Below, in pieces: positions 7,871 to 15,866 of a stretch of DNA of 32,438 bases. Every line of letters starts with the position of its first letter. Positions within the stretch are counted from its first letter, which is position 1. This DNA is from CAZJDV01 sp964544865 (GTDB taxonomy: Bacteria; Chloroflexota; Dehalococcoidia; Lucifugimonadales; CAJWER01), in the NCBI GenBank assembly GCA_964544865.1, contig CAZJDV010000020.1, positions 1-32,438 on the forward strand, given 5' to 3'. The position numbers were made by a program, and so were the translations under genes. The notes beneath the pieces were generated by a model, which had not been told where the DNA came from, searched no databases, and saw only the letters and a list, made by a program, of their open reading frames with translations.

Positions 7871-8719
7871 ATGACAATAAAGATAGTTATAGACAGCGCT
7901 GCGGACCTGCCGGCCGACGTGGCCGAGAGCCTGGGCATCACCGTGGTGCCGTTGAACGTCAACTTTGGCGCCGAATCGTTCAAGGACGGCGTGGATATCT
8001 CGACGGATGACTTCTTCGAACGCCTTGCCTGCGGCCCCGGGCTGCCGACGACCTCGCAGCCGCCCCCGGGGGATTTCGCCGAGGTGTACGACAAGTTGGG
8101 AGAGGACGCCGACGGCATCGTCTCGATGCACATCTCTGCCAAGGAGAGCGGTACCTACAACTCCGCCATGCAGGCCAAGGACCAAACCACGGCCAAGTGT
8201 CCGATAGAGGTCGTGGACTGCGAGCAGTTCTCGATGGGGGTGGGGTTGATTGCGATCAAGGCAGCCGGCGTGGCTCGTGAGGGGGGTGGCATCGACGAGG
8301 TCGTCGCCACGGCCAAGGCGGCCATCGGCCGAGCCGAGGTCTTCTGCGCCTTCGATACGCTGGAATACCTCATGAAGGGCGGGCGCGTGGGCAAGGCCCA
8401 GGGCATGGTCGGCTCGCTACTGAAGATCAAACCGATGATAATCATCCGGGGCGGGCGGGTGGACCAGCTTGCGAAGGTTAGGACATTTGCCAAGAGCGTC
8501 GCGAAGCTGCAGGAGGTCGCCAAAGAGTTCGCGCCTCTGGAGTCGTTCGCCGTGCTCCACAGCACGACGCCCGAGGCCGCCCGCGAGCTGGCCGAAAGCC
8601 TGCGCGACCTGCTTCCCGAGGGAACCGAGCCGCAGGTCGCCAGGTTCGGCTCCGTAATCGGAACGTACACGGGTCCCGGCGCCCTGGGTATGGGACTGCT
8701 ACGGGCGGAGGGCGGCTAG
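7871..8719 (+). CDS. fakB: DegV family fatty-acid-binding protein (FakB-like)
   Basis: 282 residues with the DegV fold: IDSAADLPADVAESLGI at the N-terminus, the lipid head-group loop TTSQPPPGDF, SAKESGTYNSA, and a second lobe with GRVGKAQGMVGSLLKIKP and GPGALGMGLL. It should hold a fatty acid with the carboxyl exposed for FakA. AAGGAG lies 7 bases before the ATG. It lies 59 bases after fakA, so the pair is very likely co-transcribed. Confidence 0.93.
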   Translation: MTIKIVIDSAADLPADVAESLGITVVPLNVNFGAESFKDGVDISTDDFFERLACGPGLPTTSQPPPGDFAEVYDKLGEDADGIVSMHISAKESGTYNSAMQAKDQTTAKCPIEVVDCEQFSMGVGLIAIKAAGVAREGGGIDEVVATAKAAIGRAEVFCAFDTLEYLMKGGRVGKAQGMVGSLLKIKPMIIIRGGRVDQLAKVRTFAKSVAKLQEVAKEFAPLESFAVLHSTTPEAARELAESLRDLLPEGTEPQVARFGSVIGTYTGPGALGMGLLRAEGG

Positions 8720-8766
8720 GTTTTGACTTCTCTTCCACAGGAGAGGACTCAGGGACCGCCGACTGG

Positions 8767-11211
8767 GTGAGCGTGACATCGACGCAGCCTACACTCGACC
8801 TGCTCCGCAAGATTCTGGAGCAAGAGAAGGCGGACGGCTATCCGGACCGCGCGGTCATCGGCGGCCTCGACCGTTTCCTTCAGCGCTGGGCCGATGAGCT
8901 GAAGTCCGCACTTGGCGAGTTCAGCTCGTACTCGGTGCTGACGCCCATCCAGCGGGAGCCCTGGGCGGAGACCGCGCTGGCGCGGCTCCGCGCCGCGGAC
9001 GGCGGCGGTCCGGGCGGCCACGCCAATGCTGCTGCGACCACAGTCCGAAAGCCGACGCCCGCGAGACGAAAGAAGGCTTCAAGACCCGTCGAGCCAGTCA
9101 AGCTGGGAGATGGCGTGGACCGGCTCAAGTGGGTAACCAAGCAGAACGTCGCGAGGCTCAAGCGTCTGGGGGTGGAGAGGGTAGGTGACCTGCTCTACCA
9201 CTTCCCGGGCCGGCACATCGACTACGCGAACGTCCGCAAAGTAGCCGATCTGGAACTTGGCCAGGACCAGACGGTGGTCGTCACCGTCTGGGAGGCATCC
9301 GAGACCCGCCAGGGGCCAAAGCGGAGGTCCACCCAGGCGGTCCTGGGCGATGACACCGGCAACGTTCGGGCCATCTGGTTCAACCAGCCGTATCTGGCCC
9401 AGACCTTCAAGCCCGGCATAGAGCTGGCGATCAGCGGCAAGGTGAACGTCTTTCGCGGCAACTTCGTTTTCGAGTCCCCTGAGTACGAACTCCTCAAAGG
9501 GCAAGAGGAGCTGGTCCACACGGGGCGGCTGGTGCCCGTCTACCCGCTGGTCGAGGGTATCTACCAGCGCACCGTTCGCCGACTGGTCAAGCAGGCCTTG
9601 GACGTCGGAATCGCCCAGGTCGTCGAGTTCCTACCGCAAGAGTTGAGGCATCGGACGGGCTTGATGGGCCTGCGAAACGCTCTGGCCCAGGCCCACTATC
9701 CCGATTCCCAGGCGGATTGGAACATCGCGCGCCGCCGGCTCGCGTTCGACGAGCTGCTACTGCTTCAGCTCGCTGTGCTGATGCGCAAGCGCGAGTGGCA
9801 GCAGGAGGACGCGGGCATACCCCTGGAGGTCCGCACCGCCGCCCTGGACGGATTCACCGCCGCGCTCCCCTTCGCACTGACCGGCGCCCAGGCCAGAGTG
9901 CTGGGCGAGGTGCTAGACGACCTTGAGCAGAGCAGGCCCATGAGCCGGCTGATCCAGGGCGACGTGGGCAGCGGCAAGACCGTCGTCGCGGTGGCGGCTT
10001 TGCTCAGCGCCGTGTTCAGCGGCCACCAGGGCGCCCTCATGGCGCCCACCGAGATCCTGGCCGAGCAGCACTTCATGACCATAGCCAAAATGCTCCCGGG
10101 CGCTCGTATACAGGCGCAGAGCGACGAGCTCGTGACGGTCGAGATCGAGTCGCATCCCGGACTGGTGACAATCGGCCTGCTGGTTGGAAGCCTTTCCAGG
10201 AAGAGCAAGCGAGAGATGCACGCACGGATAGCCGACGGCCGGGTGGACATCGTGATCGGGACCCAGGCCATTATCCAGGACGACGTCGAGATACCTTCTC
10301 TGGCCCTGGCGGTGGTCGACGAGCAGCACCGGTTCGGCGTAATGCAGCGCGCTTCGATCAGAGAGAAAGGCCGGCGTCCGCATCTGCTGGCCATGTCGGC
10401 GACGCCCATTCCGCGCTCGCTGGCCCTGACTCTCTACGGCGAGCTGGACGTGTCGGTGATCGACGAGATGCCGCCCGGCAGGCAGCGCATACGCACGAGG
10501 TGGGTGGCGCCGGACAGGAGGGCGGCGGCGTACAACTTCATCAGAAAGCAGGTGGAGGAAAAGCGGCAGGCGTTCATCATCTGCCCTCTGATTGAGGAGT
10601 CGGAGGCCATCCGGAGCCGGGCGGCCGTAAAGGAGTACGAGCGTCTCTCGGCGGATGTGTTCCCGGACCTTCGGCTCGGACTGCTCCACGGCAGGCAGGC
10701 GCTCCGTGAGAAGGAGCTGGTGATGGAGCAGTTCCTCGGCGGCGAGCTGGACATCATCGTTTCCACGGCGGTGCTGGAGGTCGGGATAGACGTGCCCAAC
10801 GCCACCGTCATGCTGGTGGACGGGGCAGACCGTTTCGGCCTGGCCCAGCTTCACCAGTTCCGGGGAAGAGTGGGGCGTGGCCGTCACCAGAGCTACTGCC
10901 TGCTGCTATCGGACTCGCCGGGAGAGGATGCCCGCGAGCGACTCAAGCTGGTTGAGCGATTACACAGCGGTTTTGAGCTTGCGGAGGAGGACCTGCGCCT
11001 CCGTGGCCCCGGCGACTACATGGGCACGCGTCAGAGCGGTCTTCCCGATCTGAAGGTCGCCCGAATCACCGACTACGACATCCTGGCCATGGCGCGCCAG
11101 GAGGCCGCCGGACTGCTCGATGCGGACCCGGAACTGGCCGGGGAGGAGAACGCCCTCCTGGCTGAGCGCCTGAGCCATGCCGCTAAGTCCTTGTCCGGTG
11201 AGTTGAGTTGA
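8767..11211 (+). CDS. recG: ATP-dependent DNA helicase RecG
   Basis: 814 residues. An N-terminal extension of roughly 110 residues, with a basic Ala/Lys/Arg linker, precedes the wedge/OB domain (GVERVGDLLYHFPGRHIDY). The superfamily 2 helicase core has Walker A GDVGSGKT (398-405), motif II DEQH (518-521) with QHRFGV, SATPIPRS and motif VI GRVGRG. RecG drives branch migration and regression of stalled forks. The GTG start is a weak choice because the N-terminal extension is variable; a second GTG lies two codons in. Position after fakA/fakB matches the yloV-recG neighbourhood known from Firmicutes. The 3' end overlaps the convergent RDD gene by 29 bases. Confidence 0.95.
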   Translation: MSVTSTQPTLDLLRKILEQEKADGYPDRAVIGGLDRFLQRWADELKSALGEFSSYSVLTPIQREPWAETALARLRAADGGGPGGHANAAATTVRKPTPARRKKASRPVEPVKLGDGVDRLKWVTKQNVARLKRLGVERVGDLLYHFPGRHIDYANVRKVADLELGQDQTVVVTVWEASETRQGPKRRSTQAVLGDDTGNVRAIWFNQPYLAQTFKPGIELAISGKVNVFRGNFVFESPEYELLKGQEELVHTGRLVPVYPLVEGIYQRTVRRLVKQALDVGIAQVVEFLPQELRHRTGLMGLRNALAQAHYPDSQADWNIARRRLAFDELLLLQLAVLMRKREWQQEDAGIPLEVRTAALDGFTAALPFALTGAQARVLGEVLDDLEQSRPMSRLIQGDVGSGKTVVAVAALLSAVFSGHQGALMAPTEILAEQHFMTIAKMLPGARIQAQSDELVTVEIESHPGLVTIGLLVGSLSRKSKREMHARIADGRVDIVIGTQAIIQDDVEIPSLALAVVDEQHRFGVMQRASIREKGRRPHLLAMSATPIPRSLALTLYGELDVSVIDEMPPGRQRIRTRWVAPDRRAAAYNFIRKQVEEKRQAFIICPLIEESEAIRSRAAVKEYERLSADVFPDLRLGLLHGRQALREKELVMEQFLGGELDIIVSTAVLEVGIDVPNATVMLVDGADRFGLAQLHQFRGRVGRGRHQSYCLLLSDSPGEDARERLKLVERLHSGFELAEEDLRLRGPGDYMGTRQSGLPDLKVARITDYDILAMARQEAAGLLDADPELAGEENALLAERLSHAAKSLSGELS

Positions 11212-11714
11212 TCGGCTTCAGAGTGGAGACGACGGGTCCCCCCGTCGGTGAATCGTGGACCACGTAGGTGTTGGAGACGATGTCGTGATAGCCGCGTTTG
11301 TCTTCCCTGCCCGCGATCATGATGGCGATGACGACGTAGCCGACAGGGATCGGCAATAGGCTCGCGACGCCGATAAGCGTCCGGACCGTGGCGGTGCGGT
11401 ATCCGAATGACCCATAGTCGGGGTACGACACAATCCTGATCTTGGTTAGCTTCTTGCCGGGCGTCCGGCCATCCCAGTTGACCCACAATAAGACTGTCGC
11501 GCCCCCAAGCAACACGAACTGAACGAGGTCGCCGGTCGAGAAGATGCCGCCCTCTGGGGTCCAGCCGGAACCCATAAATCAGGGAGACCGCAAGGTAGAC
11601 CGGGACACCCATGATGATGATGACCAGCACCGATGCGGCGAGCCGGACGAGGAACCCGGCGTGACGCGGTTGCTGCGCCTTCAATGATTGCTCGCGTTGA
11701 ATATCGGTCGCCAC
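11183..11714 (-). pseudogene. RDD family membrane protein, one frameshift
   Basis: The N-terminal frame (GTG at 11714) gives RHAGFLVRLAASVLVIIIMG, the opening helix of an RDD protein. The second frame, from about 11575, gives another helix ending VNWDGRTPGKKLTKIRIV and LLPIPVGYVVIAIM, then EDKRGYHDIVSNTYVV, the characteristic end of the domain. One base is misplaced near 11570-11580. RDD proteins are small polytopic membrane proteins of mostly unknown role, some linked to ion or compatible-solute movement. With a single indel and an otherwise intact frame, sequence error is as likely as decay. Confidence 0.75.
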
Positions 11715-11932
11715 TCTCTACCCGTATCTTGACTAGCCACCGCCGTGGCGGCTTTTGGCTGCATCCTATCACAGTCCCCACAGGGCGATCGCCGCCAGCG
11801 CGAGGCCCAACGTTGTGGAGAGGAAATCCCACCCAACTGCTTGTCGCATCTATCTGCATGTCGGTTGTGCTTCGTTGTTGGGGAACCCTGGCGCAGGCTA
11901 TGAAACGACCCTCCACATCCATATCCAGTTCG
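11715..11932. other. Intergenic region upstream of the aldolase operon
   Basis: No convincing gene. A GC-rich hairpin sits near 11734-11752, and a 26-codon minus-strand reading frame (11769-11849) would encode one hydrophobic helix but has no ribosome-binding site. Confidence 0.4.
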
Positions 11933-11961
11933 TTGACACGAGGGGAACGCGAATCTATCAT
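11933..11961 (+). promoter_or_regulatory. Strong sigma70-type promoter of the aldolase/mfnB-like operon
   Basis: A perfect TTGACA (11933-11938), a 17-base spacer and TATCAT (11956-11961) lie about 70 bases before the aldolase ATG. It is among the best promoter matches in the window. Confidence 0.7.
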
Positions 11962-12033
11962 TGAATCGAGTGATTTCACTCACGCGATGTCGCTGCTCCG
12001 GTGTTAATCCAATGGTGGTCTAGGAGTTGGGAA

Positions 12034-13029
12034 ATGGCGCGCTACTCGAAGGAAGAGGCGCTCGACTGGGCGAGGGAGAGCCTGACGGGGCAGTGGACGA
12101 CGCTGATGACCCCGTTCACATCCAAGGACGAACTGGATGAAGCGGGTCTGCGAGACAACATTCGGCGCGTCCGGCGCCTGGGCACGACGGGCGCCGGCTG
12201 CACGTGGGGAATGGGCGAGTTTTGGAGCCTGACGCGCGAGGAGAGGCTACAGGTCTACGACGTCGTCAGCGACGAGGCCGCGAGGGGTCTGCTCATCGCG
12301 GCCCACGTGACGCACACCTCCTCGGCCGAGATGCTCAAGCTGGCCGATCACGCCGAAGCCGCAGGTTTCGATCTGCTGATCGTCGCGCCTCCCTACTTCG
12401 TGACAAAGACTGAGGCGCAGGTGCTCGAATTCGTCCGGTTGCTGGCCGACGCCACGCCCCTTGCGATCATGTTCTACAACTCCCCGCAGTTCGGCATCGT
12501 CATGAGCGCCCAGGGACTCGAGCAGATATGCGCCATTCCCAACGTGGTCGGAGTCAAAGAGGCGAGTTTTGACAGGCAGCTCAGCGTGGACACCCACCAG
12601 CTCATCGGGCGTACCGCCATCGTCAGCGCGCCGGACGAGTGGGTGCTGTTCAAGGGCAGGGAGTTGGGATTCCAGCAGCAGGTGATGTTCGCCAACACCT
12701 CCGACTGGCGATTCGACCGGCCCGGGGCTAACCACTACGTTCAATTCATCGACCGTGCGACGCGGGGCGACATCGACGACGATCTGTACGAACGGCACAT
12801 CCAGCCCATCAAGACGCTATCGGACCGTTGGTGGCAAAGGACGGTGCAAAAGTTCAACGGCGCCCTGCCCGTGTCGATGGTCAAGTACTGGGGCGAGCTG
12901 ATGGGCATGGCGGGCGGGCACGTCAGGCAGCCCCTAGCCGGCCTTACAACGGAAGAAAAAGACGAGCTCAGGCGCGACCTAGAAGCCGTGCAAACCGAGC
13001 TCCTGGCAACAGTGGGAGAGCAACGATGA
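12034..13029 (+). CDS. Dihydrodipicolinate synthase/N-acetylneuraminate lyase family aldolase
   Basis: 331 residues of the DapA-type (beta/alpha)8 aldolase superfamily. The Schiff-base Lys is in GVKEASFD, the catalytic Tyr in MFYNSP, and a GTTGAGCTWGMGEFWSLT segment replaces the usual GTTGE-(S/T) loop. It is longer than true DapA (about 290) and the loop is atypical, so a different pyruvate- or oxoacid-type aldol/retro-aldol reaction is likely. ATG 12034 is preferred over GTG 12001 because AGGAG lies 10 bases upstream and the family starts here. The stop overlaps the next start (ATGA), so it is translationally coupled to the MfnB-like gene. Confidence 0.85.
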   Translation: MARYSKEEALDWARESLTGQWTTLMTPFTSKDELDEAGLRDNIRRVRRLGTTGAGCTWGMGEFWSLTREERLQVYDVVSDEAARGLLIAAHVTHTSSAEMLKLADHAEAAGFDLLIVAPPYFVTKTEAQVLEFVRLLADATPLAIMFYNSPQFGIVMSAQGLEQICAIPNVVGVKEASFDRQLSVDTHQLIGRTAIVSAPDEWVLFKGRELGFQQQVMFANTSDWRFDRPGANHYVQFIDRATRGDIDDDLYERHIQPIKTLSDRWWQRTVQKFNGALPVSMVKYWGELMGMAGGHVRQPLAGLTTEEKDELRRDLEAVQTELLATVGEQR

Positions 13030-14009
13030 TACTGATGGTAAGTGTCCAGAATCTGCCGGAGGCCCTCGAAGCCCTCAAGGGCGGTGCAGACATCGTGGAC
13101 GTCAAGAATTTGCAGGAGGCGCTGGTCGGGTCCGCCGAGCCTGGGGTCATCAAGGAAATTCGCGAGGCCGTACCCTCCGCTCATCACGCCAGTGTCACGC
13201 TTGGCGTGGTGCCGAACCAGGTCGGTACCGTGGCGATGGCGGCCTACACGGCGGGGGTGCTGGATGCCACGTCCGTCAAGGTGGGCTTCATGAACACCGA
13301 GTACGACGCGGCCGTAGAGACCTTGAGAGCTTCGAAGAAAGCGCTGAGCGGGTTCGACACCAAGCTCATCGGCTCGCTATTCGCCGATAACCTGCTCACC
13401 GGGGGGCTGGAGCCCCGGCGCATGGTGGAGCTGGCCAGGGACGGCGAGTGCGATGGCTGGCTGATCGACACGCTGACCAAAGACGGTCGAAACCTGTTCG
13501 ATTTTATCGAAGAGGCTGAGCTGCGTGAGATGGTGTTTGAAGGCAAGGAGCTCGGGATGAGCACCGCACTCTCTGGGCATCTGAAAATCGACAACCTGGA
13601 CGAGTTGGCCCGCGTGAATCCCGACATCGTCGGGGTGCGTGGGGCCGTATGCGCGAAGGGAGACCGGACCGACGGCGTCTACTGGGAGGCGGTGGCCGAG
13701 TTCAAGCGCCAGATCGAGCTAAGGGAGACGGGCGTGATCGACGTGCGCGACGGCGCCCACGAGGTCGCCTCCGGCAACGGAGCGTCAGGAGGCTGGCTTG
13801 TGATCGATGGGACGGGAAAGACCTGCGCGGGCATTCTCGCCGCGCTGACCGACCAGGTAGAGCGGGACCGCGAGTCTTTCGTCGAGGTGATTATGCCGGA
13901 CGTGCTCAATACCTACGACGTGATCGTCTGGGCCGAAAAGGGCGGGCACGACATTGTTACCCAGCGCAAGGACGCCGGTGGTTCCATGCGGATTCTGATA
14001 AAGCCGTAG
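13026..14009 (+). CDS. MfnB-like (5-formylfuran-3-yl)methyl phosphate synthase with C-terminal TusA-like domain
   Basis: 327 residues in two parts. Residues 1 to about 240 match the UPF0264/MfnB family, which condenses two glyceraldehyde-3-phosphates into a furan phosphate in methanofuran synthesis. Residues corresponding to those I recall for Methanocaldococcus MfnB are present: Asp25, Lys27 (DVKN), Lys85, and Asp148/Lys152 with the Asp-x3-Lys spacing. Residues about 257-327 resemble TusA/SirA: IDGTGKTCAGIL aligns with the DxxGxxCPxP entry, Cys267 matches the sulfur-carrier Cys, and GGHDIV and the closing MRILIKP follow in register; both prolines after the Cys are lost. The ATG overlaps the aldolase stop; a strong terminator follows. 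Whether it makes a furan, and for what cofactor, is unknown. Confidence 0.82.
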   Translation: MILMVSVQNLPEALEALKGGADIVDVKNLQEALVGSAEPGVIKEIREAVPSAHHASVTLGVVPNQVGTVAMAAYTAGVLDATSVKVGFMNTEYDAAVETLRASKKALSGFDTKLIGSLFADNLLTGGLEPRRMVELARDGECDGWLIDTLTKDGRNLFDFIEEAELREMVFEGKELGMSTALSGHLKIDNLDELARVNPDIVGVRGAVCAKGDRTDGVYWEAVAEFKRQIELRETGVIDVRDGAHEVASGNGASGGWLVIDGTGKTCAGILAALTDQVERDRESFVEVIMPDVLNTYDVIVWAEKGGHDIVTQRKDAGGSMRILIKP

Positions 14010-14036
14010 GATTTCCTTTCTCCCTCGCCGACTACG

Positions 14037-14070
14037 CCACGCCGGCCTGTCCAGGGCTGGCGTGGTTCTT
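14037..14070 (+). terminator. Intrinsic terminator of the aldolase/mfnB-like operon
   Basis: An 11-bp stem (14037-14047 with 14055-14065, one G-U pair) with a 7-base loop is followed by TTCTT. It begins 28 bases after the stop codon. Confidence 0.7.
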
Positions 14071-14201
14071 GCATCCGGGACGATGCGGCCGAGGGACGTC
14101 GAGGCGAATCATGAACCTTGTTTCAGGCCAAGCTGTTCTTCATTGCGGCGCCCTTGGCGTCGTGATAAAATCAAACTTATAGAGACAACGCAAAAACAGG
14201 G

Positions 14202-14522
14202 GTGATCGGTCCCTTGTCGCTAGCCGAGCTTGCCGACCTTGTCGGGGTGGTCAGGGATGTGATAGTAATCGTCGCATTCCTCTTGTCGATTGCCTTGCTA
14301 GTTGGCCTGTCCTTCCTGTATCGGAAGCTCTCGAGCCTCGTCGACTCGGCCAAGCGGACGGTGGACGGCGCGGAGCAGATCGTGGAGGTGGTCTCGACGA
14401 GGATCGTGGGTCCGGCGGCGGCCGGCTCGGGTGTGGCGTTTGGCCTCGGCAAGGCGGCCGCCTTTATCTCGGGGCTCAGGGGTAAGAAGGGGAAAAAAGG
14501 AGAGGACGAAGATGGCAAATAA
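14202..14522 (+). CDS. Small single-helix membrane protein (DUF948-like)
   Basis: Up to 106 residues. One transmembrane helix (VVRDVIVIVAFLLSIALLVG) is followed by an amphipathic stretch (SSLVDSAKRTVDGAEQIVEV), a Gly/Ala-rich segment and a Lys-rich tail. Topology and pattern resemble DUF948-type proteins that often sit beside YtxH, but I cannot assign a family firmly. GTG 14202 or TTG 14214 could be the start; the AGGGG before them fits the TTG better. It overlaps the downstream YtxH-like gene by 11 bases, so the two are made together. Confidence 0.7.
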   Translation: MIGPLSLAELADLVGVVRDVIVIVAFLLSIALLVGLSFLYRKLSSLVDSAKRTVDGAEQIVEVVSTRIVGPAAAGSGVAFGLGKAAAFISGLRGKKGKKGEDEDGK

Positions 14523-14940
14523 TGACAGCGGCGGCTCGTTTGTCACAGGGTTCCTGGTGGGTGGCATCGTCGGCGCGATCGTGGGTATTCTTATGGCGCC
14601 GAAGTCTGGTTCCGAGACGCGGACCGAACTCGCGGAACAGAGCGAGGCCTGGCGTGAGCGGGCGGAGGAGATCGCCGCCACGGTCCGCGAGCGTGTCGGA
14701 CCTACGGTAGAGGGCGTGCGCGAGCGCATGGCGCCCACAATGGAAGTCGTCCGCGAGCGCTTCGCTCCGGTCACGGATGCCCTCGGCGTCCGCCTGGGTA
14801 GTCAACCCGAAGCTCCCATCGCCGACGAGAGGATCGTGGCAGAGGCGGTTGAGGGCGCCGAGGTTGCGGAGGGTACAGAGGCTGCGAAAGCTACCGAAGG
14901 TGATGCGAACGGGTCTGTTGGCACAGAGGTCAAGGCCTAG
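14512..14940 (+). CDS. YtxH-like general-stress membrane protein
   Basis: 142 residues. The N-terminal glycine-rich helix GFLVGGIVGAIVGILMAPKS plus GSETRTEL is the YtxH (PF12732) signature. A long charged coiled-coil region follows (repeated VRERxGPT/xPTxE/VRERF units), then an Ala/Glu-rich tail. YtxH proteins are membrane-anchored stress proteins without a known activity. ATG 14512 has AGGAGAGG upstream. Confidence 0.85.
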   Translation: MANNDSGGSFVTGFLVGGIVGAIVGILMAPKSGSETRTELAEQSEAWRERAEEIAATVRERVGPTVEGVRERMAPTMEVVRERFAPVTDALGVRLGSQPEAPIADERIVAEAVEGAEVAEGTEAAKATEGDANGSVGTEVKA

Positions 14941-14983
14941 ATAGAGGTTCGTCGACTCACTCGATTGGATTGAATCGAAAGGG

Positions 14984-15010
14984 CGCCGTCCGCCACGTAC
15001 TACGGCGTCT
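14984..15010. terminator. Possible bidirectional terminator between ytxH-like and pheA
   Basis: CGCCGT (14984-14989) pairs with ACGGCG (15002-15007) between two convergent genes; TCTTTGCTTT follows on the plus strand and CCCTTTCG on the minus strand. Confidence 0.4.
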
Positions 15011-15030
15011 TTGCTTTCCCGCCCCCAGCG

Positions 15031-15864
15031 CTAGTGCGAATCGCGGTGCCGGGGGTATGAGCCGAAGACTTTCAGCAACGACACCTGGGCCCTGACCACC
15101 TCCAGGGCCTCGCGGAGCAGCGTGTCCTCCCGGTGGCCCTCCAGGTCCGCAAGGAAGATATATTGGCCCAGCTCCTCTCTGGTCGGCCTCGATTCGATCT
15201 TCGTCAGGTTGATCCCGCGCCTGGCGAACTCGTCGAGCACGGAGTGCAGGATCCCCGGGGCGTCCTCGTCGAAGGAAAAGCATATTGAGGTCTTGTCGTC
15301 GCCCGTCCGGGGGGAGTCTTTGGGCGCAAGGACAACGAATCGAGTCATGTTGTTGGGATAGTCCTCGATGCCGCGGGCAAGGATGTCCGTATCGTACAAA
15401 ACACCGGCCCGCTCCGTGCCAATCGCCGCCGCACCGCCGCCCAGTTCCAACATCTCCTCCACTGCGGAGGCGGTGCTCATGGACGCTCTAGCCTCGGCTT
15501 GATGAAAATGCTCCGCAAGGTAGCCCCGGCACTGTTCCAGGGCCTGGGGATGCGAGAAAATCACCTTGATGCCGCCGGCGTCCGCGCCACGCCGCGCCAG
15601 GAGAAAGTGCTTGATCGGCAGCACCAGCTCGTGCCGGATAAACAAGGTGGAATCGTGGATCAGGAGGTCCAGAGTCGCGCTTAAGGAGCCGCCCACGCTG
15701 TTCTCGATGGGGACTATGCCCTCGTCCGCCTGGCCCATGTCCACCGCCGCCGCCACCAGAGGAATGGTGGCGAACGGTATGCATGCAGCAGCTCTGTCGT
15801 AGGTGATGCAGGCCTGTTCGGTGTGCGTGCCGGCGGGTCCGAGATATGCCAGTCGGTTTGCCAT
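15031..15864 (-). CDS. pheA: Prephenate dehydratase
   Basis: 277 residues, monofunctional (no chorismate mutase domain). The catalytic domain has LGPAGTHTEQA, GIVPIENSVGGS, IKVIFSHPQALEQC, TASAVEE and the catalytic NNMTRFVVL (Thr-Arg-Phe). A regulatory ACT domain follows with PGILHSVLDEFARRGINLTKIESRP, the usual phenylalanine-feedback ESRP motif. It converts prephenate to phenylpyruvate. The ATG lies 2 bases after the stop of the upstream trkA gene, so it is almost certainly co-transcribed with the potassium-channel regulator genes. Confidence 0.96.
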   Translation of the reverse strand: MANRLAYLGPAGTHTEQACITYDRAAACIPFATIPLVAAAVDMGQADEGIVPIENSVGGSLSATLDLLIHDSTLFIRHELVLPIKHFLLARRGADAGGIKVIFSHPQALEQCRGYLAEHFHQAEARASMSTASAVEEMLELGGGAAAIGTERAGVLYDTDILARGIEDYPNNMTRFVVLAPKDSPRTGDDKTSICFSFDEDAPGILHSVLDEFARRGINLTKIESRPTREELGQYIFLADLEGHREDTLLREALEVVRAQVSLLKVFGSYPRHRDSH

Positions 15865-15866
15865 AC

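Noticed and set aside
9913..10887. 324-codon minus-strand open frame inside recG
   Set aside because: Antisense of the RecG helicase core, no recognisable domain and no ribosome-binding site.
11734..11758. GC hairpin followed by CTTTTGG as a terminator
   Set aside because: No gene ends just before it on the plus strand, the stem has a mismatch and the T run is only four.
11769..11849. 26-codon minus-strand frame encoding one hydrophobic helix (GLALAAIALWGL end)
   Set aside because: The helix looks protein-like, but there is no Shine-Dalgarno and the upstream frame is closed; could be a gene relic, not supportable.
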